NCBI GenBank assembly: GCA_002422745.1
Contig: DITH01000026.1
Span: 4,575 to 10,770, forward strand
Reading direction: 5' to 3'
DNA from: Alphaproteobacteria bacterium UBA6189
Lineage (GTDB): Bacteria; Pseudomonadota; Alphaproteobacteria; Rickettsiales; UBA3002
Length of the DNA: 6,196 nucleotides
In this document: positions 1-4,717 of the stretch, one piece after another
How the letters are laid out: every line of letters begins with the position of its first letter
How positions within the stretch are numbered: the first letter of the stretch is position 1
Notes under the pieces: generated by a model
Database searches by the model: none
What the model was told of the DNA's origin: nothing
Seen by the model: only the letters and a program-made list of their open reading frames with translations
Made by a program: the position numbers and the translations under genes

Positions 1-377
1 CCATCGGCGGCCCGCGCGAGGAGTTCAACGCGCGCATTACCGCCACCTTAAAGCATATCGCCAAGCTGGAAATTACCCGCCTGGCCGATCATTACGCCAG
101 CCATATCGGCAAACGCATCGCCCGCGTCAGCGTACGCGACACGCGCAGTCGCTGGGGCAGCTGCTCTTCGACCGGCAACCTCAATTTCTCATGGCGGCTT
201 ATTTTCGCCCCCCGCGAAGTGATGGAATACGTGGTGGCGCACGAAGTAGCCCACCTGCGCCATATGAACCATAGCCCCAGCTTCTGGGCACTGGTGGAAT
301 TCCTTTGCCCCAATTACGAAGTCGCCAAGGAATGGCTGCGCCTGCATGGCAAGCATCTCTACCGTTTCAACGCGTAA
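1..377 (+). CDS. YgjP/DUF45-type zinc metallopeptidase, C-terminal part (5' end outside window)
   Basis: The reading frame is open from position 3 to the TAA at 375-377, giving 124 residues; the N-terminus lies upstream of the window. Near residue 50 is the RWGSC motif, followed by NLNFSWRL, and then the zinc-binding HEVAH (residues 80-84, codons from 240) with a further His at residue 90 in HMNHSPSFW. This RWGSC...NLNW-like...HExxH...NHSxxFW order is the hallmark of the YgjP-like (DUF45, SprT/M48-related) family of small cytoplasmic zinc-dependent peptidases. In the family the two His of HExxH and a downstream His bind zinc and the Glu activates water. The cellular substrate is generally unknown. 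The C-terminal YEVAKEWLRLHGKHLYRF resembles the usual family ending, so the 3' end is intact. The next gene begins 34 bp downstream on the same strand with no visible terminator between them, so co-transcription is possible. Confidence 0.9.
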   Translation, partial: IGGPREEFNARITATLKHIAKLEITRLADHYASHIGKRIARVSVRDTRSRWGSCSSTGNLNFSWRLIFAPREVMEYVVAHEVAHLRHMNHSPSFWALVEFLCPNYEVAKEWLRLHGKHLYRFNA

Positions 378-411
378 GGTTGCAGCGCACCGACAAATCC
401 TTTAGTTATAC

Positions 412-1143
412 GTGATGCGGGGATTTACACTTGTTGAGCTTTCCATGGTGCTGGTCATTCTTGGCCTGCTGGTCGGCGGCATCCTCGCCGGGCGCTCGCT
501 TATCCGCGCCAGCGAGCTGCGAAGCGTCTCGGCGGATTTAACCAAATACCGCACAGTTATCTACGCATTCCGCGACAAATATATGGCTTGGCCAGGTGAT
601 ATGCCGAACGCGCAATCCTTTTGGCCCGACTGCACCGATGGCACAAATAACGCCTGCAACGGGAATGGCGACGGCCATATCTGGCGCTCCGGCATGAGTT
701 GCTCCAATGGCAATTACAGTATGGAAAGCGTACGCAGCTGGCAGCATTTAAGTCTGGCTGGCTTAGCTGAGGGGGATTATTCGCTGTTTAATGGTGTTAC
801 CTGTAACAGCACTTATAATGTTGGTCGGCCGGGTACGACCGTACCAATCCTAAAAATTTCCGACACAGGTATTCTTTTTTATACCAGCAGCTCTTCTGCA
901 ACTTTGAACCGTAAATTTTTTGTAACAGGAAAATATTACTCCGACAGTCTGGAAAACGCGTTCCTGACTCCGGAAGAGGCGTGGAACATCGATGTAAAAA
1001 TGGATGATGGCTTGGCGCGACGCGGTAAGGTATGGGGTAATAACGGACATCCCACGCTCGGCCAATCCAATTGCTACAGCGGCAATGATTATGTATTCAC
1101 CGAAGCTGCCCAGCATTGCCGGATCCTTTATTTTATTGAGTAA
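412..1143 (+). CDS. Type IV pilin-like protein with prepilin N-terminal cleavage/methylation domain (paralogue 1)
   Basis: This 243-residue protein has a classic class III signal: a 3-4 residue leader ending in Gly, then FTLVE (mature Phe at residue 5, Glu+5 at residue 9) and a hydrophobic helix to about residue 26. This predicts cleavage by prepilin peptidase on the cytoplasmic face and assembly into a pilus or pseudopilus. The start must be GTG 412 or ATG 415, because an in-frame TAG lies at 403; no good Shine-Dalgarno sequence is seen. The rest resembles large pilin-like proteins of Alphaproteobacteria: KY(M)AWPGDMPNAQSFW at about 57-71, CNGNGDG at 82-88, EEAWNIDVKMDDG at 188-200, and Cys at 74, 82, 97, 131, 221 and 236, giving up to three disulfides. 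The segment 841-960 is 45/120 G+C by hand count, much lower than the neighbours. The exact role (major pilin, minor pilin or secretion pseudopilin) cannot be told. Confidence 0.85.
   Translation: MMRGFTLVELSMVLVILGLLVGGILAGRSLIRASELRSVSADLTKYRTVIYAFRDKYMAWPGDMPNAQSFWPDCTDGTNNACNGNGDGHIWRSGMSCSNGNYSMESVRSWQHLSLAGLAEGDYSLFNGVTCNSTYNVGRPGTTVPILKISDTGILFYTSSSSATLNRKFFVTGKYYSDSLENAFLTPEEAWNIDVKMDDGLARRGKVWGNNGHPTLGQSNCYSGNDYVFTEAAQHCRILYFIE
451..516 (+). repeat. Direct repeat, copy 1, in the pilin N-terminal helix region
   Basis: These 66 bp align without gaps to 1303-1368 with 62 identical bases by hand count. The four differences fall in three codons: Leu to Ile (CTT/ATC, two bases), Gly (GGC/GGT) and Gly (GGG/GGC). 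Both copies encode the LVI(L/I)GLLVGGILAGRSLIRASE part of the pilin helix. Sequence identity drops sharply after the GAG codon. Confidence 0.85.
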
Positions 1144-1221
1144 CCGGTCTTTCATTAAATGTTCTGAGCGCCCCTTTATCCCTGCCTTGATTTCATCCCT
1201 CGGAACATTCATACTTCCTCC
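1144..1221 (+). other. Spacer between the two pilin-like genes, no gene or clear signal
   Basis: These 78 bp contain no clear terminator hairpin, no convincing -35/-10 pair and no purine-rich ribosome binding site before the next ATG. The last bases, cttcctcc, are pyrimidine-rich. The frame of the downstream gene is open back to a TGA at 1165, but has no ATG, GTG or TTG codon before 1222. Open frames that cross this spacer on either strand lack recognisable protein character. Confidence 0.5.
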
Positions 1222-2016
1222 ATGCATGCATCTCCCTATAGAGTTCATAATCATCGCCCCGGCAGCACCCCTGCTTTCAGCCTTATCGAGCTTTCTATCG
1301 TCCTGGTCATTATCGGCCTGCTGGTCGGCGGTATCCTCGCCGGCCGCTCGCTTATCCGCGCCAGCGAGATACGCGGCGTCACCACCGAGTATGAGCGGTA
1401 CCGCACCGCCTTACGTGCCTTCGAGGATAAATACTTCGCAGTGCCCGGCGACATGTTGAACGCCACCAGCTTCTGGGGCGATAATGCCAGCCAATGTTCC
1501 GATGCTGGCATTACCGATGGCGACCCCGGCACCTGCAATGGCAATGGCGATGGAACCGTCACCGGCACGGGGGCCAACAGCACCACGGCCGAGATGTACC
1601 AGTTCTGGAACCAGCTTGCCCTCGCCGGCATGATTGAGGGGAGTTATACGGGCATTTCTGCTCCCACCAACGGCTCGGTCATTGGGCTGAATAGCCCCCG
1701 CTCAAAATACCCAAAGGCCGGGTGGTCGGCTTTCACCCGCAACAGCGGCCATACTTCTTTCTGGGCAGGTGCCCGGGGGAACATGTTCCATTACGGCGCG
1801 GAAGCAGGCACCACGCTGTACGGTAAAGCCATGCCCGCGGAAGATGTCTGGAAAATCGATACCAAACTCGATGACGGTATCAGTGGCATGGGCAAAGTAG
1901 TGGTGGTCTGGTGGGACGATTGCACCGATGCCGCCAACAATGCCGATACCGATGCAGAATATCTGCTCAGCGATGCCAGCATCCAATGCGCCATCATGTT
2001 TTTGGATGTGTTCTAA
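1222..2016 (+). CDS. Type IV pilin-like protein with atypical prepilin leader (paralogue 2)
   Basis: This 264-residue protein has an 18-residue leader (MHASPYRVHNHRPGSTPA) followed by FSLIE, with mature Phe at 19 and Glu+5 at 23, then a hydrophobic helix to about residue 40. The residue before the predicted cleavage site is Ala, not the usual Gly. ATG 1222 is the only ATG, GTG or TTG start in frame after the TGA at 1165. The secreted domain parallels paralogue 1: KYFAVPGDMLNATSFWG at about 70-86, CNGNGDG at 105-111, EDVWKIDTKLDDG at 207-219 and Cys at 92, 105, 234 and 256. These Cys match four of the six in paralogue 1, suggesting two shared disulfides, one of them C-terminal as in many pilins. 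The gene lies 78 bp after paralogue 1 in the same direction and is probably a tandem duplicate. It needs an assembly machine encoded elsewhere. Pilus subunit versus pseudopilin is not decided by the sequence. Confidence 0.83.
   Translation: MHASPYRVHNHRPGSTPAFSLIELSIVLVIIGLLVGGILAGRSLIRASEIRGVTTEYERYRTALRAFEDKYFAVPGDMLNATSFWGDNASQCSDAGITDGDPGTCNGNGDGTVTGTGANSTTAEMYQFWNQLALAGMIEGSYTGISAPTNGSVIGLNSPRSKYPKAGWSAFTRNSGHTSFWAGARGNMFHYGAEAGTTLYGKAMPAEDVWKIDTKLDDGISGMGKVVVVWWDDCTDAANNADTDAEYLLSDASIQCAIMFLDVF
1303..1368 (+). repeat. Direct repeat, copy 2, in the pilin N-terminal helix region
   Basis: This is the partner of the 451-516 copy, with 62 of 66 bases identical and the same reading frame. 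It spans the end of the hydrophobic helix and the start of the secreted domain of the second pilin-like protein. Direct repeats of this length, 852 bp apart, could support recombination that deletes or fuses the two genes. Confidence 0.85.
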
Positions 2017-2036
2017 GGCGGGTTAGTTATTCCGCC
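2017..2036. terminator. Possible weak bidirectional hairpin at the convergent gene ends
   Basis: The arms ggcgg (2017-2021) and ccgcc (2032-2036) can pair around a 10-base loop that contains the PBP1A stop codon. The stem is only 5 bp (6 with a G-U pair) and no run of T follows on either strand, so it is a poor intrinsic terminator. It is listed because the two convergent genes end only 6 bp apart and no better candidate exists. Confidence 0.25.
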
Positions 2037-4299
2037 GGCCGTCCGCTCCGGGATAGGTATATTCCACATTCCCCTCGCGCGGTATATTTTCCCGCATCAG
2101 CTTATTCCAGAAATCGGGGGTAAGCACGTCGGCATCTTGTCCGTTGCTGGCAGGGCGCGGCTGGTTCACCGGCTGGTTACGGGCCGGTGCGGGCGCGACC
2201 GTGCCAAACGGTGCACCTTCCGGCACCGGTTGGGCCGATTGGGGCACATCCTCCATCGACATATCGGTGCCGCCGAACAGCCAGGGCAACAGGCCGCTGC
2301 CATTATTCGGGCTATTGGGAATACCCTGCACCTCCTGCCCTTCCATCGCATGCGTCATAAACTCATGCCAGATCGGCGCGGGAATCGCGCCGCCCGTCAC
2401 CTTGGCCATGGGGGTGTTTTTATCGTTGCCGACCCATACACCGGCAACCAGCTGGTTGGTAAAGCCGATGAACCAGGCATCCTTGAAATCCTGACTGGTG
2501 CCGGTTTTCCCGGCAGCTGGCCGCCCGGCCAACGCCGCGCGGGTGCCAGTACCACGGCGCACCGCGTCGAGCAGCATGTAGTTCATCATCTCCACCGTGC
2601 CCTCGGCAAGGATGCGCGGCGGCGGCGGCACTTCGCGCGTATAGAGCGGCGTCCCCTCGCGCGATTTAATCGCCAGGATACCATAAGGCTCAACCTTCAG
2701 GCCCTGATTCGCCAGATGGGCGAAGGCGCCGGTCATATCCATCAGTGTCGCCTCCACCGCGCCCAACGCAATCGCCGGGAAGGAGGGAATATCCGGCAGG
2801 CCTAGCCGTTCGGCCATTGCCGCGACACGGCCAACGCCGGTATACTGGCTTAAACGCACTGCCACGGTGTTAAGTGATTCGCGCAGCGCCTGCGCCATGG
2901 GAATTTCGCCTTTGTAGTTACCGGTATAGTTGCCGGGCGACCAGGTTTTATTGCCCACCTGCATCACCACCGGCGCATCGACCACGGTCGATTCCGGAGT
3001 AAAGCCCGACTCCAACGCGGCGAGATAAACAAACAGCTTAAAAATCGACCCGGGCTGCCGCTTTGCCTGTGTCGCGCGGTTATATTGCGACTTGCCGTAA
3101 TCCATGCCGCCGACAATCGCGCGCACGGCACCCTCGGGCGTCATCGCCACCAGCGCCCCTTGCGTGATTTTCCGCTTCTCGCCCTCGGTGCCGATCACAT
3201 TTTCCAGCGCGTCCACCGCGTAGCCTTGCAGGTCAGGATCAAACGTGGTGGTCACCACCAGGTCCTCCTCCACATTCCCGATATAATTAGGGATCTCATC
3301 CATAATCCAATCGGTGTAGTAGCGCACATGGCCGCCTTCCGACTCCTGCGCGGGCGAGTGCTTGAAATTCTCGAGTGCCGGTAGCACCGCCTTGGTTTCG
3401 ATATACCCGGCATCCACCATATTCAGCAGCACTTGATGAATGCGTTTTTCGGCCCGCTCGACGCTGGCTGCCGGTGAATAACGCGAGGGTGCTTTCAGCA
3501 ACCCGGCCATCAGTGCCGATTCGGCAAGGTTCAGCTGGGTCGCGCTTTTATTGAAATAACGTCTGGCCGCCGCATCCACCCCATAGGTGCCCGAGCCGAG
3601 ATACACACGGTTCAGGTAAATCGCCATGATCTCTTTTTTGCTGAACCGTCCCTCAAGCCAGAACGCCAGCAACACTTCCTGAATTTTACGCTCGATGGTA
3701 CGTTTCGGTGTCAGGAATACGTTTTTTGCCACCTGCTGGGTAATCGTCGAGCCCCCCTGCACGACGCGTCCTTCCGACACGTTACGCACCATTGCGCGCG
3801 CGATGCCCCACACATCGACACCGCCATGCGCGAAAAAGCGCCGATCTTCGGTAGCGATCACCGCTTCGATCAAATATTTGGGTAATTTCTCGTAAGGCAG
3901 GTATTCGCCATACACATCACCGTAATTGGAGATCACCCGCCCATCCTGGGTAGTAATGGTAATGCCCTGCTGTTTGCGAATGGTATTGAGCTCGCGAATA
4001 TCCGGCAGGCTTTGGGCGAAATACATCACCACCAGCCCCACCACAATCACGCCTGCAATCGCCATACGCACCATAAACAGCCACAGCCCCCGGCCGGTGA
4101 GGGTGCGACGAATAAACCCCGGCTGGCTATTTTTGCGCCGGCCTTTCAGGGTTTTTCGCTGGTAGATGCTGTTGCGTTGTGCGCCATAATCGCGGGGCGA
4201 AACCTTAGCCGAAGCATGGCGTGGCCCCTGGCTTCCCGCCGGTTTACGGCGCGCTGGCTTCTTTTTACGCTTCTTCTTTGCGAATAATTTTCCCAACAT
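2023..4299 (-). CDS. Class A penicillin-binding protein, PBP1A family (peptidoglycan glycosyltransferase/transpeptidase)
   Basis: This complete 758-residue bifunctional enzyme polymerises lipid II into glycan strands and cross-links the stem peptides in the periplasm. A cytoplasmic tail of about 70 residues, very basic at 8-19 (KKKRKKKPARRK), precedes one membrane anchor at about 73-95. The glycosyltransferase 51 domain follows, with EDRRFFAHGGVD at 151-162 (E151 the likely catalytic Glu), GGSTITQQ at 182-189, RKIQE at 204-208 and KKEIMAIYLNRVYLG at 221-235. The transpeptidase domain has all three penicillin-binding motifs: SIFK 418-421 (nucleophile S418), SLN 475-477 and KTGT 598-601. The roughly 110-residue C-terminus after 650 is rich in Pro, Asn and Gln and is probably disordered. 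The linker between the catalytic domains is short, so the extra OB-like domain of the longer E. coli-type PBP1A seems absent. The start is the ATG at 4299, with a weak purine tract upstream. The gene is divergent from cyaY. Confidence 0.96.
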   Translation of the reverse strand: MLGKLFAKKKRKKKPARRKPAGSQGPRHASAKVSPRDYGAQRNSIYQRKTLKGRRKNSQPGFIRRTLTGRGLWLFMVRMAIAGVIVVGLVVMYFAQSLPDIRELNTIRKQQGITITTQDGRVISNYGDVYGEYLPYEKLPKYLIEAVIATEDRRFFAHGGVDVWGIARAMVRNVSEGRVVQGGSTITQQVAKNVFLTPKRTIERKIQEVLLAFWLEGRFSKKEIMAIYLNRVYLGSGTYGVDAAARRYFNKSATQLNLAESALMAGLLKAPSRYSPAASVERAEKRIHQVLLNMVDAGYIETKAVLPALENFKHSPAQESEGGHVRYYTDWIMDEIPNYIGNVEEDLVVTTTFDPDLQGYAVDALENVIGTEGEKRKITQGALVAMTPEGAVRAIVGGMDYGKSQYNRATQAKRQPGSIFKLFVYLAALESGFTPESTVVDAPVVMQVGNKTWSPGNYTGNYKGEIPMAQALRESLNTVAVRLSQYTGVGRVAAMAERLGLPDIPSFPAIALGAVEATLMDMTGAFAHLANQGLKVEPYGILAIKSREGTPLYTREVPPPPRILAEGTVEMMNYMLLDAVRRGTGTRAALAGRPAAGKTGTSQDFKDAWFIGFTNQLVAGVWVGNDKNTPMAKVTGGAIPAPIWHEFMTHAMEGQEVQGIPNSPNNGSGLLPWLFGGTDMSMEDVPQSAQPVPEGAPFGTVAPAPARNQPVNQPRPASNGQDADVLTPDFWNKLMRENIPREGNVEYTYPGADGRRNN

Positions 4300-4303
4300 G
4301 GCG

Positions 4304-4311
4304 CTTTCTCT
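4304..4311 (-). promoter_or_regulatory. Weak ribosome binding site of the PBP1A gene
   Basis: On the minus strand the purine run AGAGAAAG lies 4 bases upstream of the ATG at 4299. It lacks a GGAGG core. It is the only purine-rich candidate near this start, and the start is also supported by the membrane-anchored basic N-terminus typical of the family. Confidence 0.35.
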
Positions 4312-4326
4312 AGCCTACCGCCATTC

Positions 4327-4370
4327 GCTTGTCATAGGTTTTCTTGAAGCTGCGGAAACTCGTGACAAGC
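4327..4370. promoter_or_regulatory. Inverted repeat centred in the divergent PBP1A-cyaY intergenic region
   Basis: The 8-base arms gcttgtca (4327-4334) and tgacaagc (4363-4370) are perfect reverse complements separated by 28 bp. The dyad centre (about 4348.5) falls at the midpoint of the 97-bp gap 4300-4396. Each arm contains TTGTCA, a -35-like hexamer, one on each strand and both pointing inward. No good -10 box stands at 16-18 bp from either. It could be an operator with two half-sites, overlapping divergent promoters, or chance. Confidence 0.3.
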
Positions 4371-4386
4371 TGCCAATTCCCGATAT

Positions 4387-4395
4387 AGAGAGGGG
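4387..4395 (+). promoter_or_regulatory. cyaY: Ribosome binding site that selects the cyaY start
   Basis: The purine run agagagggg ends one base before ATG 4397. Its GAGG core is only 3 bases from the ATG, closer than usual. It still favours 4397 over the in-frame ATG at 4298, which overlaps the start codon of the divergent PBP1A gene and would add 33 residues not matching the frataxin fold. Confidence 0.55.
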
Positions 4396-4396
4396 C

Positions 4397-4717
4397 ATGG
4401 ACGATACAACCTACCATCGCCTTGCCGACCAAACCCTCGCCCACCTCGCCGACGCGCTGGAAGCCGCCTACGACGACGGCAAACTCGAGGATCTGGAACT
4501 GGAAGGCTCCGTACTCACCATTATCACCGCGGCCGAGCGTACGCTCGTGGTCAGTAAACATGCGCCAAGCCAGCAGATCTGGCTGGCCTCGCGGCAAAGC
4601 GGCGGCTTGCATTTCAGCGCGGGTGAAAACGGTGGCTGGCAGCTAAGCGATGGCCGCACGCTGGATGCTGTCCTCGCCCATGAACTCGCCCATGATGGCA
4701 TCGCGGTAACCTTATGA
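4397..4717 (+). CDS. cyaY: Iron-binding protein CyaY (bacterial frataxin)
   Basis: This complete 106-residue protein matches the frataxin fold. Helix 1 is YHRLADQTLAHLADALEAA (6-24), strands begin with LELEGSVLTI (33-42), the sheet centre is QQIWLASRQSGGLHF (59-73) with the family's IWLA-S-GG-HF pattern, then WQLSDGRTL (81-89) and a short terminal helix. CyaY binds iron and modulates IscS-driven Fe-S cluster assembly in the cytoplasm. The acidic ridge that binds iron in the family is represented by D2, D3, D11, D19, E22, D26, D27, E31, D32, E34 and E36. The length is the usual one for bacterial CyaY. ATG 4397 was chosen because it follows a purine-rich site and begins where family members begin; an in-frame ATG at 4298 would overlap the PBP1A start. 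The stop overlaps the ATG of the following ABC exporter gene (ATGA at 4714-4717), so the two are probably translationally coupled. Confidence 0.93.
   Translation: MDDTTYHRLADQTLAHLADALEAAYDDGKLEDLELEGSVLTIITAAERTLVVSKHAPSQQIWLASRQSGGLHFSAGENGGWQLSDGRTLDAVLAHELAHDGIAVTL

Noticed and set aside
378..411. Promoter for the first pilin-like gene (ttgcag with ttatac)
   Set aside because: The spacing is 20 bp and transcription would begin inside the coding region, so it does not work as a promoter for this gene.
850..1459. Open frames on both strands (minus 850-1254 and plus 1004-1459) that cross the spacer between the pilin-like genes
   Set aside because: Their translations have no recognisable domain and they overlap real coding sequence on both sides. 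They are best explained as shadows of the pilin genes.
627..1940. Similar short stretches CTDGTNNAC in the first pilin and CTDAANNAD in the second
   Set aside because: They lie at non-equivalent positions (N-terminal half versus C-terminal end) and are short enough to be chance or convergence on an Asn/Asp-rich loop.
2137..2805. Plus-strand open frame of 222 codons inside the PBP1A gene
   Set aside because: It is antisense to a well-supported enzyme and its Arg/His/Gly-rich translation is typical of a GC-rich complementary strand.
4362..4389. GTGACA-N16-TATAGA as a promoter for cyaY
   Set aside because: The predicted start of transcription would fall at about the cyaY ATG, cutting off the purine-rich site; the -10 match is also poor.
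4298..4396. Extended N-terminus for CyaY starting at ATG 4298
   Set aside because: The extra 33 residues do not match the frataxin family, the ATG overlaps the divergent PBP1A start codon, and a purine-rich site precedes ATG 4397.
4310..4612. Minus-strand open frame covering the PBP1A-cyaY gap
   Set aside because: It has no recognisable protein features and lies antisense to cyaY.
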